This document shows positions 33,236 through 43,246 of a stretch of DNA of 64,000 nucleotides, piece after piece; the stretch's first letter is position 1; each line of letters begins with the position of its first letter. This DNA is from Aestuariibacter sp. (GTDB lineage Bacteria; Pseudomonadota; Gammaproteobacteria; Enterobacterales; Alteromonadaceae): contig CP051238.1 in NCBI GenBank assembly GCA_017794925.1, positions 1 to 64,000 on the forward strand. Direction: 5' to 3'. The notes under the pieces are model-generated. The model ran no database searches, was not told where the DNA came from, and saw only the letters and a list, made by a program, of their open reading frames with translations. The position numbers were made by a program, and so were the translations under genes.

Positions 33236-35953
33236 ATGCCTGATTACACGTTTACCAAGTGGCTGTTTGCTTGCGTCGCTATTATTACAAGTTCAAGCCT
33301 AACAGCGTCCCCCCGGGAGCGGGTAGACCTGAATAACGACTGGCGTTTTTACCGGTATGCCGACAACCAGCAAGCCGACGCGCTCATCTATGATACCCGT
33401 CCGGCTGTAAAGGGATTTAACGATAGTCAGGCTGCCGATACGCGTCCCACCGATGCCGTCTCAATTTCCAGTCAGGCAGATATTTTAAAGCCCTGGATAC
33501 TGCCATCCGGAAACGCATTTATTAATGATCCAGCCAAGCGACACACCCGTCCGGCAGGTAACCCGGGTGAGGATTTCCCGTTCGTTCAGCACGACTTTAA
33601 CGATGCCGACTGGCAGGCAGTCACCTTACCCCACGACTGGGCAATAGCAGGTCCGTTTTACACCGGCGACAACCCAAAAGTCGGCGGGGGTATGGGGCGT
33701 TTACCCAGTCATGGTGTGGCCTGGTATCGCAAACAATTTACCCTTTCAGATACCGACAAAGGCAAGCAAATTTACCTGCATATTGACGGCGCAATGTCTT
33801 ATTCCATGGTGTGGTTAAATGGAAAATTAGTGGGCGGCTGGCCTTATGGATACAGTTCGTATCGTTTGGATCTTACCCCCTATGTATCAACCACCCGCCC
33901 AAATCAACTGGCTATTCGCTTAGACAATCCGCCTCAGTCTTCGCGTTGGTACCCCGGAGCGGGTATTTACCGCAATGTGTGGTTGGAAAAAACCTCACCG
34001 GTACATGTTAGCCAGTGGGGCACACAAGTTATTACGCCCCATGTCACTGCCGAAAGCGCGGATATATCCATTAAGACCGGATTAACAAATAATACTTCAT
34101 CTGCCCGCACGGTCACTATGCAACACGCTATTTATGAACTGTCCGTCGATGGCCAATTAAGCCGCACACCAGTGCAAACGCTGACGTCCGAAATAGTCAC
34201 TGTGCAGCCGGGCCGGGCTCAAACATCAACCTCTTTCACTAAACTGGCTAACCCCAAACTGTGGGGACCTGCCCCGCAACAAACGCCGCATCGTTATGCC
34301 GTTATCACCACCCTTAAAGAAAACGGCAACGTACTCGATCAGTACACCTCGGCATTTGGTATTCGTGATTTGCAATTTGATCCGAATAAAGGGGTCTTTA
34401 TTAATGGTGAGCACATTCCCCTGCAAGGCGTCAATCAACACCACGATTTAGGCGCTTTGGGCGCGGCGTTTAACTTGCGTGCCGCAGAACGTCAGTTAGA
34501 AATATTGCAGGAAATGGGCGTGAACGCGATTCGCATGGCGCACAATCCTCCCGCCCCAGAACTGCTAACGCTCACCGATAAAATGGGTATCCTGGTATTA
34601 AACGAATCCTTCGACAGCTGGTATAAGAAAAAGACGCCGCTTGATTTTCATCTGATTTTTGCCGACTGGCACGAACAGGATCTACGCGCGTTGGTGCGCC
34701 GGGATAAAAATCATCCTTCCGTGATCATGTGGTATATCGGCAATGAAGTCGGTGAGCAGTACACTGGCGAAGACGGCGCAAAAGTAGCGCTGGCACTAAA
34801 AGCCATTGTAAAAAGTGAAGACCCGACGCGCCCTGTCACCGCATCGATGAACTGGGCGAAAGCAGATTTTCCTTTCAGTGCAGCAATGGATTTAATCAGT
34901 CTCAACTATCAGGGCGAAGGAATACGACAGGCACCTGAGTTCGAGGGGACCAATCGTATTCGTACGCCCCCCTCTTACCCGGCATTTCACACGGCCCATC
35001 CGGACAAAGTCATTCTGTCCAGCGAAACGGCTTCTGCTTTCAGTTCCCGCGGGATTTATTTATTCCCTGTGACACCGGAATTCAGTGCGCCTGTGCGCGA
35101 TGGGCGCGGTGGAGACTCCCGTATTCATCAGGTCAGTAGTTATGAATTACATGCCGTCGACTTCGGCTCATCTGCCGACAAGGTATTCCGCTATATCGAT
35201 ACACATCCATACGTTGCGGGGCAGTTTGTGTGGAATGGATTCGATTATATCGGTGAGCCCACACCTTACTATTCAGCGCGCAGTTCCTATTCGGGCATGA
35301 TCGATCTGGCTGGTTTCAAGAAAGACCGGTTTTATTTGTATCAAAGTCAGTGGCAGCCAGAGCTCCCTATGGCGCATATTCTGCCTCATTGGAACTGGCA
35401 GGGACGTGAGGGCGAAATCACACCCATTCATGTATTTACCTCAGGCGATGAAGTAGAGCTGTTCATCAATGGCGCGTCCAAAGGACGTAAAATGAAAGCG
35501 TCACTGGAATACCGCATAAGGTTTGATGACATTCGCTACACACCTGGCAGTGTGGAAGTGGTTGCCTATAAAGACGGGAAGCCATGGGCCCATGATCGGG
35601 TTGAAACCACTGGTCCTGCTGCAGCCCTTGCAGCATCTGCCGACCGCAGTGTTATTCATGCCGACGGTCGCGACTTGTCATTCGTTACGGTAGATATTGT
35701 TGATGAGGCGGGCCGCTTCGTTCCTACTGCGACCCACAACATTGCCTTTACCCTTAGTGGACCTGGCCGCATTGTGGCCACCGACAACGGCGATTCCACC
35801 GACTTTACGCCATTTGTGTCACATCAGCGCAATGCGTTTAGTGGCAAGGTACTGGTTATCATTCAGAGTGAAAACCACGACAGTGGAGACATCATTCTTA
35901 CCGCGACCAATAAAGAACTGGGCACCACGTCACTGCGGATTCGGTCGAAATAG
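33236..35953 (+). CDS. Glycoside hydrolase family 2 (beta-galactosidase-like), secreted
   Basis: A 905-aa enzyme with a signal peptide (about 1-24, cleavage near SLTA-SP). GH2 domains follow in order: sugar-binding jelly roll (PHDWAIAGPF, then MVWLNGKLVGGWPYGYSSY), an Ig-like domain, and a TIM barrel with FDSWYKKKTP, the acid/base Glu in YIGNEVGEQ (about 503) and the nucleophile in LSSETASAFS (about 597). A DUF4982 domain and a C-terminal Ig-like GH2 domain complete it. This long form is typical of periplasmic hemicellulose-side-chain enzymes in polysaccharide loci. The start at 33236 follows AAGGAACAAGGC; an upstream ATG in frame is not used. AraC regulator gene follows after 27 bp. Confidence 0.92.
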   Translation: MPDYTFTKWLFACVAIITSSSLTASPRERVDLNNDWRFYRYADNQQADALIYDTRPAVKGFNDSQAADTRPTDAVSISSQADILKPWILPSGNAFINDPAKRHTRPAGNPGEDFPFVQHDFNDADWQAVTLPHDWAIAGPFYTGDNPKVGGGMGRLPSHGVAWYRKQFTLSDTDKGKQIYLHIDGAMSYSMVWLNGKLVGGWPYGYSSYRLDLTPYVSTTRPNQLAIRLDNPPQSSRWYPGAGIYRNVWLEKTSPVHVSQWGTQVITPHVTAESADISIKTGLTNNTSSARTVTMQHAIYELSVDGQLSRTPVQTLTSEIVTVQPGRAQTSTSFTKLANPKLWGPAPQQTPHRYAVITTLKENGNVLDQYTSAFGIRDLQFDPNKGVFINGEHIPLQGVNQHHDLGALGAAFNLRAAERQLEILQEMGVNAIRMAHNPPAPELLTLTDKMGILVLNESFDSWYKKKTPLDFHLIFADWHEQDLRALVRRDKNHPSVIMWYIGNEVGEQYTGEDGAKVALALKAIVKSEDPTRPVTASMNWAKADFPFSAAMDLISLNYQGEGIRQAPEFEGTNRIRTPPSYPAFHTAHPDKVILSSETASAFSSRGIYLFPVTPEFSAPVRDGRGGDSRIHQVSSYELHAVDFGSSADKVFRYIDTHPYVAGQFVWNGFDYIGEPTPYYSARSSYSGMIDLAGFKKDRFYLYQSQWQPELPMAHILPHWNWQGREGEITPIHVFTSGDEVELFINGASKGRKMKASLEYRIRFDDIRYTPGSVEVVAYKDGKPWAHDRVETTGPAAALAASADRSVIHADGRDLSFVTVDIVDEAGRFVPTATHNIAFTLSGPGRIVATDNGDSTDFTPFVSHQRNAFSGKVLVIIQSENHDSGDIILTATNKELGTTSLRIRSK

Positions 35954-35980
35954 CCTGCATATGAAACAGAGGCTGCCACA

Positions 35981-37165
35981 ATGATCGGTTTTTATAAGCG
36001 AGCTCTCTACGGCCTGCTTATATTACTTGTTACCAGTATTGTTCTGGTTCTGATTGCTCTCGACCAGACGTTTCTGAGCAGTCCGCTCATGCCTCGGCAA
36101 GCAAGCACCTATGGTTGGTTCAGTGAAACAGATACCGACCAGTATGACGGCGGCAGTTCAACCGCTTTCCTCAGTGACGACAGCTTTTTACTGGATGCTG
36201 AATTGCGCTTAACCGAGACGATAGAGCGACCGTATACCGCCGTATCCATGGTTTTTCACGATGCCAACAACCAGCGTATACACCGTGATCTCAGCGCCTA
36301 TCAACAAATCACCTTTCAAATAAAGTGCTCCACCAACACTGTACTAACTATGCTTGTGTACACGGTAGATCCGGTCATTACCCAGCCTCATAACTATCTG
36401 ACTTACCGGGCACCCCATAGCTACTTTAACTGCAGTAGCCAATGGCAACCCGTTAACCTGGACCTTACCGATATGACCCTGCCGGCGTGGTGGCTCCATA
36501 TGTTTAACCTGAATCTTGCCGACAACGGATATTCACTGGAGCAGGTCGCGAAAATTCAAATAGGCACCACGGCACAAAGCCCGCTCAACGAAACGATTCG
36601 GCTACAGGTAAATTCCCTGACCCTGCGCGGTGAGGATTGGCACTATTTGTACCTGACAGCAGGCCTGTTGTTGCTACTTTGGCTTGGCTATATCGTTTGG
36701 TTTGTGCGCGACCATGGCAACGCGTTGGTGTCGGGGCTACAACACAAAATCTTAAGCGAGCGTCCGTTGGTTGCTTATCAGCAGCTCTCGTTAGCCCCAC
36801 ACCGCAATACACCCAGCGATGCCATTATCCGGTATCTGGCTGAACATTTTTCAAACCCGGACCTCAATGTGGAAATGGCTGTTAATGCGTTGGGTATCAA
36901 TCGCACCAAAATGAATGAGTTGTTAAAAGCTGAACTTGGTCTGACGTTTACGGGGTACCTGAATAAGCTTCGCTTAGCCGAAGCCAGTCGCTTACTTTCA
37001 ATTACCGACAACGGTAATATCGCTGATATTGCCTACGCCGTTGGCTATAAAAATATCTCGTACTTCAACAAACTGTTTAAAGAGGAATACGGCTGCACAC
37101 CGAAATCTTTTAAACAACACTTCGATAAAGCCAGCTCTCCCCAAAGCGAACAGAACAGCCACTAA
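35981..37165 (+). CDS. Membrane-bound AraC-family regulator
   Basis: A 394-aa protein with a transmembrane helix at about 10-28, a periplasmic beta-rich domain (about 35-215) resembling a carbohydrate-binding fold, a second helix (about 220-241), and a C-terminal AraC double helix-turn-helix (about 275-380, IADIAYAVGYKNISYFNKLFKEEYGCTP in two parts). The layout suggests direct sensing of a periplasmic sugar and regulation in the cytoplasm, like a hybrid two-component regulator without phosphorelay. Its place between GH2 and GH5 genes suggests these as targets. Confidence 0.85.
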   Translation: MIGFYKRALYGLLILLVTSIVLVLIALDQTFLSSPLMPRQASTYGWFSETDTDQYDGGSSTAFLSDDSFLLDAELRLTETIERPYTAVSMVFHDANNQRIHRDLSAYQQITFQIKCSTNTVLTMLVYTVDPVITQPHNYLTYRAPHSYFNCSSQWQPVNLDLTDMTLPAWWLHMFNLNLADNGYSLEQVAKIQIGTTAQSPLNETIRLQVNSLTLRGEDWHYLYLTAGLLLLLWLGYIVWFVRDHGNALVSGLQHKILSERPLVAYQQLSLAPHRNTPSDAIIRYLAEHFSNPDLNVEMAVNALGINRTKMNELLKAELGLTFTGYLNKLRLAEASRLLSITDNGNIADIAYAVGYKNISYFNKLFKEEYGCTPKSFKQHFDKASSPQSEQNSH

Positions 37166-37173
37166 CACTAATC

Positions 37174-37200
37174 GCAAATAAACTAACAATTTTTGCAAAT
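37174..37200 (+). promoter_or_regulatory. Possible AraC-type direct repeat upstream of GH5
   Basis: TCGCAAAT (37172-37179) and TTGCAAAT (37193-37200) are direct repeats 21 bp apart, the spacing used by AraC/XylR-type dimers. The regulator could be the adjacent AraC protein or XylR. Weak, sequence-only call. Confidence 0.3.
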
Positions 37201-37333
37201 CACAATAAATACAGTGAGCTACGTGTATGTTAAGACAACAACATTGAGTACCCTGACGTCCTCATACCAACAAGTGAGTTGACATAAAAACACGAAACGC
37301 AACTCGCCAAAACAATAATCAGAGGCCTGAACC

Positions 37334-38596
37334 ATGACATATCGCAGCGGTATTGTGCTACTTATCACCCTGTTCCTGTTTGCCTGCGGCGGTGGTGGCG
37401 CGAGTACGCAAACGCCTCCCACACCTAATACGCCGGCGCCGTCCAATCCTGGCAACAGCGGAACGCCAGATACCTTGTATCCGGATTACAATACCACACC
37501 GCAGTCAGCCGATATGACGGGCATGGAAAAAGATGCGCAGCAAATTGCCGCTGATATCAGGTTGGGTTGGAACATAGGAAACACCATGGAGGCCACCGGT
37601 GGTGAAACGGACTGGGGAAACCCGGAAGTGTCTGCTGCGCTCATTAAGCTGGTCAAAGACAGTGGTTTTAATGCCATTCGCATTCCTCTGGCGTGGGATC
37701 AATACGCCGATCAGGACAGTGCAAAAATAGACGACGCCTGGTTAGACCGCGTTCACGACGTCGTGCAAATGTGTATCGACGAAAATCTCTATGTACTGGT
37801 AAACATTCACTGGGATGGCGGTTGGCTGGAAAATAACGTCGCCACTGAACAACAGGACAATGTGAATGCCAAACAACGCGCATTCTGGCAGCAAATTGCC
37901 ACTAAACTTCGCGACTTCGACCAAAAGCTCCTGTTTGCCAGCGCTAACGAACCCGCCGTCGAAGATGCCGAACAAATGGAAGTGTTACTGACTTACCATC
38001 AAACCTTTGTTGACGCAGTGCGCGAAACCGGCGGCAAGAATGCCTACCGTACCTTAGTGGTTCAGGGGCCCACTACCGATATAGAAAAAACGAACGATCT
38101 CTGGACCCATATGCCGGTCGATACCATTACCAATCGCCTGATGGCAGAAGTCCACTTTTACACGCCCTATCAGTTCACCCTGATGCGCGAAGACGAAAGC
38201 TGGGGGGCACAATTTTACTTCTGGGGCGAGGCTTATCATTCAGATACTCAACCTGAACGCAACGCGACATTTGGTGATGAAACACTGCTGGAAGAGCAGT
38301 TTGCGTTAATGAAAGTGCAGTTTGTTGATATGGGCATTCCGGTTATTCTGGGGGAATTTTCGGCCATGCGACGCACCAACCTGACCGGCGACGATCTTCA
38401 ACGTCATTTAGACAGTCGGGCCTATTACCACCAGTACGTGGTTGAAGCGGCGCTGCGTAACGGCCTACTGCCTTTTTACTGGGACAACGGTAGCCTTGAC
38501 GACTTGAACTCAGGTATCTTCGACCGTCATCAAAATACCGTCTTCGACCAACAAACCCTAGATGCGCTACTAGCCGGTGAACAAGCCGCCCCGTAA
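37334..38596 (+). CDS. Glycoside hydrolase family 5 lipoprotein (endoglucanase/xyloglucanase-like)
   Basis: A 420-aa protein with a lipoprotein signal (lipobox LFLFACG), a Thr/Pro/Asn/Gly-rich linker (about 20-55) and a GH5 TIM barrel (about 65-415). It has LGWNIGNTMEA, FNAIRIPLAW, LVNIHWDGGW, the acid/base Glu in FASANEPAVED (about 202) and the nucleophile in ILGEFSAMRR (about 344). The NIHWDGGW pattern is common in subfamily 4 enzymes (cellulase, xyloglucanase, lichenase), but substrate cannot be fixed. It is probably cell-surface or periplasmic on the outer membrane. It is followed by two strong hairpins. Confidence 0.9.
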   Translation: MTYRSGIVLLITLFLFACGGGGASTQTPPTPNTPAPSNPGNSGTPDTLYPDYNTTPQSADMTGMEKDAQQIAADIRLGWNIGNTMEATGGETDWGNPEVSAALIKLVKDSGFNAIRIPLAWDQYADQDSAKIDDAWLDRVHDVVQMCIDENLYVLVNIHWDGGWLENNVATEQQDNVNAKQRAFWQQIATKLRDFDQKLLFASANEPAVEDAEQMEVLLTYHQTFVDAVRETGGKNAYRTLVVQGPTTDIEKTNDLWTHMPVDTITNRLMAEVHFYTPYQFTLMREDESWGAQFYFWGEAYHSDTQPERNATFGDETLLEEQFALMKVQFVDMGIPVILGEFSAMRRTNLTGDDLQRHLDSRAYYHQYVVEAALRNGLLPFYWDNGSLDDLNSGIFDRHQNTVFDQQTLDALLAGEQAAP

Positions 38597-38611
38597 TACC
38601 AGTTTGGGAAG

Positions 38612-38633
38612 GGTAACCCGCCTGCGGGTTACC
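38612..38633 (+). repeat. Perfect 10-bp inverted repeat after GH5
   Basis: GGTAACCCGC (38612-38621) and GCGGGTTACC (38624-38633) with a 2-nt centre. It is followed directly by a second hairpin and may act with it in termination or protect the mRNA 3' end. Confidence 0.6.
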
Positions 38634-38637
38634 GGAC

Positions 38638-38671
38638 ATAGCCTGCCACGTCCTGTTGGCAGGCTATTTTC
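38638..38671 (+). terminator. Intrinsic terminator after GH5
   Basis: An 11-bp stem (38638-38648 with 38657-38667) is followed by TTTTC. Confidence 0.85.
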
Positions 38672-38798
38672 TTCACAACGTAAAATTACCCCCACCAGGC
38701 TTTTCTTACCGCCCTCTTTACAAATCAGCAAGACTCTTTCAGACTCCCTCAGCACACCTCACAGGTGATAACAAATAATAATTAGCGACAGGATGTTC

Positions 38799-40559
38799 AT
38801 GATGCGCTTAGCCTTTTTGCCATTTTTTACGTTAGTACTGGGAGCTTGCCAGACTACAGATTCCCCGCAGGATTCTACCGTTGTTAGCCAGAATATTTCG
38901 TCAGAAACTGTAATTAGCACGTCACAGCTTCCCGCTGTTAGTAAGCGCTTTGCCAACACCTACTACACAACGGCAGTAAAGCGGGCTTTAACCATGCTTG
39001 CCCGCATTCATTACACCAGCCCAACGTCCATTGCTGATTACGAGCAGCGTGTTATTCATAGCCTCATAAGCAAACTCGACCCCAGTGGCATTCTGCTTAC
39101 CGAAGACGATTTAGCGCAATTAGGTGAACCCCGATTTAACTTTCAGACGGTACAAAAAAGTGGCGACATTGGCGCTTTAGACGATGCAATCGACAACATT
39201 GTTGAAGCACTTCGAAAGAATCTCGCTCTGCTCACTGATCCAGCAGACGCACCGCCTGCATTGAGCCGTGAATGGCAAGCTCAAATGCAGCCGTACATTT
39301 CAGCACTGGCTGAAGCAGGCTATTCGCAGGCAGACATTAACACGGCAATCGTTGAACACGTGCAATATCTGGATAACCGACTGGCATCGCTGTCCGTTCA
39401 ACAGCGGTATCACATTATCCTGAATGCCTTTGCCCAAGCAATCGATTCGCACTCACGCTATATTCCGCCTGAAGGTGCGACGCATTTTCAAGCCATTGCG
39501 CCAGTATCTAACCAGCCTGAGCACCAACTGGGAATCGGGCTGAATCTAATTCACAACAACACGCATGTTTTCGTTGAGCAAGTTACGCGCAACACCTACT
39601 CAACACGTCCCGTAGTACCGGGAACGGAAATCCTGGCGATAATGGACAATACCAGGCCCCAGTTGTTGTGGGGGCTGGATTTGGATGCCATAGACGCAAT
39701 GCTTGCCGGCACCGTCGATTCAGCCGTACCTCTGTTGGTTAAGCAAAATAATACGGTGGAGGAAATTACGTTTTACCGGGTATCGCCACCAACCGCAAAG
39801 AACACGCCGCAAGTAGATATTATCAAAGCAAACGATGCAAATACTGTGGATGTTGCAGTGCTTACTATCCCTTCGTTTTATGCGGGCATGTCTGAGTATG
39901 TCGAATCCGAATTACACAAGTTGCAACAAGCGGGGATCAGTCGTTTGGTCATTGACCTTCGCAACAACGGTGGCGGTTCGTTAAATGAAGCCACCTCATT
40001 AACCGGGTTATTTACCGGTAGTGGCCCGGTTTTCCAAATGAAAGATCCCACCAGTAAAGTGTTTGTAAGAAACAGCACAAACACCGAAATGGCATTTACC
40101 GGTGATCTGTTGGTGTTAGTGAATGCAGCAACCGCAGGCGGTAGCGAAATTTTTGCAGCCGCAATACAGGATTATCAGCGTGGCGTTGTGCTTGGTACTT
40201 CCACCTTTGGTTATGGCACCATCCAGCAACACAGAGCACTGGATAGAATTTATGATGTCAGCGACGTTTCTATGGGCAGTATGCAGTTTACTATTGCGAC
40301 TTTTTATAGAGTCACCGGCGCGAGCCCCCAGTTAAAAGGCGTGACACCGGACATCCTCCTCACCACCGCGGAGCCCTGGTTACAACGTGAAAGCGACAGC
40401 CTGTATGCGCTCGAATGGGAGCAAATTAAACCGGCAACGTACGAGAAAAATAAGGCGACAGCTGAACGGGTGAACACCATTCAGCGCTTTGCCAGCAACA
40501 CAACCAGCCTGCCTGATGATGCACTGGCGGCTGCTATTGCGATTGCTACGGCATACTGA
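38799..40559 (+). CDS. S41-family (Prc/CtpA-like) lipoprotein lacking the catalytic dyad
   Basis: A 586-aa protein with a lipoprotein signal (lipobox VLGACQ). A helical N-domain has the Prc-like DSHSRYIPPEGA segment, followed by a PDZ region and an S41 core with LVIDLRNNGGGSLNEATSLTGLF split across about 388-410. In active S41 proteases a Ser three residues before the conserved Glu (SASASE) pairs with a Lys 25 residues later (FGKG). Here these are Gly (TAGGSEIF, residue about 447) and Tyr (TFGYGTIQQ, about 472). It is probably a pseudoprotease, perhaps a binding protein or regulator. The start at 38799 has AGG six bases upstream; an ATG two codons earlier is less well placed. Confidence 0.85.
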   Translation: MMRLAFLPFFTLVLGACQTTDSPQDSTVVSQNISSETVISTSQLPAVSKRFANTYYTTAVKRALTMLARIHYTSPTSIADYEQRVIHSLISKLDPSGILLTEDDLAQLGEPRFNFQTVQKSGDIGALDDAIDNIVEALRKNLALLTDPADAPPALSREWQAQMQPYISALAEAGYSQADINTAIVEHVQYLDNRLASLSVQQRYHIILNAFAQAIDSHSRYIPPEGATHFQAIAPVSNQPEHQLGIGLNLIHNNTHVFVEQVTRNTYSTRPVVPGTEILAIMDNTRPQLLWGLDLDAIDAMLAGTVDSAVPLLVKQNNTVEEITFYRVSPPTAKNTPQVDIIKANDANTVDVAVLTIPSFYAGMSEYVESELHKLQQAGISRLVIDLRNNGGGSLNEATSLTGLFTGSGPVFQMKDPTSKVFVRNSTNTEMAFTGDLLVLVNAATAGGSEIFAAAIQDYQRGVVLGTSTFGYGTIQQHRALDRIYDVSDVSMGSMQFTIATFYRVTGASPQLKGVTPDILLTTAEPWLQRESDSLYALEWEQIKPATYEKNKATAERVNTIQRFASNTTSLPDDALAAAIAIATAY

Positions 40560-40591
40560 CCCATTCAGGGGAGACGGCAGAAACCGCCGCG

Positions 40592-42940
40592 TTACCAGTC
40601 TAACAATCGGTTGTAATCCAGATAACCAAACTCCAAAGGGTAGCGCGCTTTATACCATTGATGGATGTCGTCGCTGACCTGCCAGAAATCCGGTGAGGTT
40701 CGTCTTACGCCAAATTGTTCAAACAAGGCCTGCATGTCCTGTTTATTTTTCAGGTCGGTGACTTGCTGTTGAAACTGAGGAAGTTGTGCCTGCTTAAAAT
40801 GGAAGATGGCATTCGGATGAGACGTAGCGAACCCATACGCTACGGTTAACGTATCTTCTTCTGGTAAGCGGCGCTCGTTCTCTGCAAGAATATGGGAAAT
40901 ATTGGTATAGGCATTGTTACGCAGCAAGGTATACGCATGCATCTCATCACCATTATCGCTTTCAATAACAACGATACTGCTTTGGGGTAAAAAAGAAGCC
41001 GACTTGCCACTTAGCGTATTCAGGGAAGTCAGTGCTGTAAGTGAGCTCTTATCAGTAAACCCATTATCAATACGGTGTGTGCGACTGAGTACGCCGTTTA
41101 AGTGCGTTTCTACACGGTCATACAACTCATTGAGTGGATCATTTGTTGTATACGTCATCGCGGTTTCGCCCATTAACTGATGCCCTTTTGCCACATATTT
41201 TTCTACTGAACTAACATCACCACGGTACCAGTGATTCCAGACTTTCTGACGCTCCTGCTGGGGTAACAGAGTAAGAAAATTAAACTCGCCTTCCATGCGC
41301 AGAAAATCCATATACATGCGGCTGTTTAACTGATGCCCCAGATTGCCGTACACATCGTAACCCGCCACCAGCAGGTAGTGGATTCGCTCAAACAACGGAT
41401 AGGTGAGAATCCATGCGGTTTGCGGCTTATCTCCTACAAAGCCTTTCACTACGCTCGCCGCATCGTTATGGCGAAAGATGGTAAGACCCGCATTGTCATT
41501 GTTGCCATCACCTTGCCAAATCAGGTTTAAGTCGATGCTCACTGCTTTCAGCGCATTATTTTTTATGTAGTCGTTACGCGCTTTCAGGTAATCGTGTTCC
41601 TGCTTGGCGTATTGAATCCAGTTTGTCGGTAAGGCATTACTTTCTGCTTCCGCCGGCAGGCTTATGTGGTGTCTAGCCTTGCGTAGGAAGGCATCCTGCT
41701 GCTCAATTAATTCACTGGTTGGGTTTAAAAACATCACCCAAAAATGATCGTTAATCACGTTCAGCGCTATTTGCCCACGACACACCGGCCCTTTAATAAA
41801 CTGCATAATGGTGTACTGCGCTTCATCAATCATGAAGCGGTATCGGGATGATACCGGCAATTGAGCGAAGGTAACAAAGGGGTTAGACGCGACTTCAGGC
41901 TCGTATCCCGGCAGCTCTGTTACCGCATAGTCTGTTTCAAAGAACCAGTTACGCCACTTTTTCATACGCTTGTTATCCAGCAGAATTGGCATATGAAGTT
42001 TACTTACCACCGTATTCTTAACCGGCATGAAACGGTAATACACTCGCTGGGAATCTGCTTTTTCGTCCTCATAGGGAGAGCTGAATGGGCGACGCGTAGC
42101 CAGCGGTCTAAATGGATATCCAGGCGGCGTTAAAGCTCGCTGCAAGGAGTAAAAGCGGGTGTCACCTTGTTCATCCTTAAAGTAAATATGCGCGATGAAT
42201 AAGTGCTCATACAGGTAACGTCCAACCAGTTGCCCTTTCAGCGAGTCCTGATTTAAAAACGCTTCCCACTGTGAAATACCGCGTTCGTCAGCATCGGAGA
42301 TCACCACAGGTTTGGACGCTGGTGCGCCATCCTGAAGCCATTGTATTAACGTGTTGTGTTCTGAATCGCTGATCGCCGGTAAACCATATGGCATTCCCCA
42401 TTCAGGATGGTCCTTCTGATACTGGCCAAACTCGTCAATAGTGGGGCACTGCAAATCCCGGTTTATGTCGAATTCGAACTTGTCTCCCAATGGTTGATTA
42501 GTATTGGTGGGATGAGACTTTTTTAATGCCAGCATAGAGGCAAGTACACTGTTATTTAGCTGATTGTGGCCAACACTAACTTCATCAAGCACCGGAAAAA
42601 AGTCTTTTTCCCGCCACTCTCCCGGCGTCAGGGCGTCGATGAATAAACGGGAAGGATCGTCGGCAAGCAACCGGTCGCCATGGTAAACCGGTGATTTGTT
42701 TGCGCCTCTGGCAATGCCCTCAAAGCTGCCTAGTTTTAGCTGACACGGCGCGTCGTAGCAGGCATGGCATACCACACAGCGTTTATCCAAAACGGGCTGA
42801 ACCTGCTCGGCAAAGCGATTGTCTTTATCGTAAGACGGGTTGTCATAGGGGGATGCGGGAACACTATCTGCAGAGAGTGTTGGACTGCAGGCTGATAATG
42901 CCAACAACGACAGTAACCAGATTATTTTTATTGTTCTCAT
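40592..42940 (-). CDS. cti: Fatty acid cis/trans isomerase (CTI)
   Basis: A 782-aa periplasmic, heme-containing enzyme that converts cis to trans unsaturated phospholipid acyl chains, rigidifying the membrane under solvent or heat stress. A lipoprotein-type signal (LLALSACS) is followed by a cytochrome-c heme motif CVVCH (about 57-61). Length and internal motifs (HLNGVLSRTHRID, GYDVYGNLGHQLNSRMYMD) fit CTI. The start at 42940 was chosen because the signal peptide begins there, although the ribosome site is weak; the frame is open 34 codons further upstream. Together with FabR and desaturase it points to active acyl-chain adaptation. Confidence 0.93.
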   Translation of the reverse strand: MRTIKIIWLLSLLALSACSPTLSADSVPASPYDNPSYDKDNRFAEQVQPVLDKRCVVCHACYDAPCQLKLGSFEGIARGANKSPVYHGDRLLADDPSRLFIDALTPGEWREKDFFPVLDEVSVGHNQLNNSVLASMLALKKSHPTNTNQPLGDKFEFDINRDLQCPTIDEFGQYQKDHPEWGMPYGLPAISDSEHNTLIQWLQDGAPASKPVVISDADERGISQWEAFLNQDSLKGQLVGRYLYEHLFIAHIYFKDEQGDTRFYSLQRALTPPGYPFRPLATRRPFSSPYEDEKADSQRVYYRFMPVKNTVVSKLHMPILLDNKRMKKWRNWFFETDYAVTELPGYEPEVASNPFVTFAQLPVSSRYRFMIDEAQYTIMQFIKGPVCRGQIALNVINDHFWVMFLNPTSELIEQQDAFLRKARHHISLPAEAESNALPTNWIQYAKQEHDYLKARNDYIKNNALKAVSIDLNLIWQGDGNNDNAGLTIFRHNDAASVVKGFVGDKPQTAWILTYPLFERIHYLLVAGYDVYGNLGHQLNSRMYMDFLRMEGEFNFLTLLPQQERQKVWNHWYRGDVSSVEKYVAKGHQLMGETAMTYTTNDPLNELYDRVETHLNGVLSRTHRIDNGFTDKSSLTALTSLNTLSGKSASFLPQSSIVVIESDNGDEMHAYTLLRNNAYTNISHILAENERRLPEEDTLTVAYGFATSHPNAIFHFKQAQLPQFQQQVTDLKNKQDMQALFEQFGVRRTSPDFWQVSDDIHQWYKARYPLEFGYLDYNRLLDW

Positions 42941-43115
42941 AGGCCGTGACTCATCGCAATTGATTAAACTCGGGGAGATAGTAACTGTTTTTGCAAGCCC
43001 TCCCCAACTTTCTTTGGAAGGCATGTAACCTTTACCCGTCAATTCAACAAATTGATCACTCCCCTATCCGTTACTTGTGAACACCTCTACCACTAGTTTA
43101 TAACTTTTGACCATT

Positions 43116-43189
43116 ATCCCTTCGTACTTTTAGCGTCATCCCTTCTTACTCTTCCCGTCATCCCTGAATCGCGAAGCGATATCAGGGAT
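43116..43189 (+). repeat. REP-like element: 22-bp degenerate tandem repeats plus palindrome
   Basis: ATCCC recurs at 43116, 43138 and 43160 with exact 22-bp period, the latter two as GTCATCCCT. The last runs into a hairpin (ATCCCTGA 43160-43167 and ATCGC with GCGAT and TCAGGGAT to 43189). CGTCATCCCTGA-type palindromes are typical of multicopy intergenic repeats. The intergenic region 42941-43246 shows no gene. Confidence 0.6.
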
Positions 43190-43246
43190 CTTCCAAAAAT
43201 ACTGGCTCACCAAAGTCATAAACAAACAATCAAGCGCGCTACAGCG

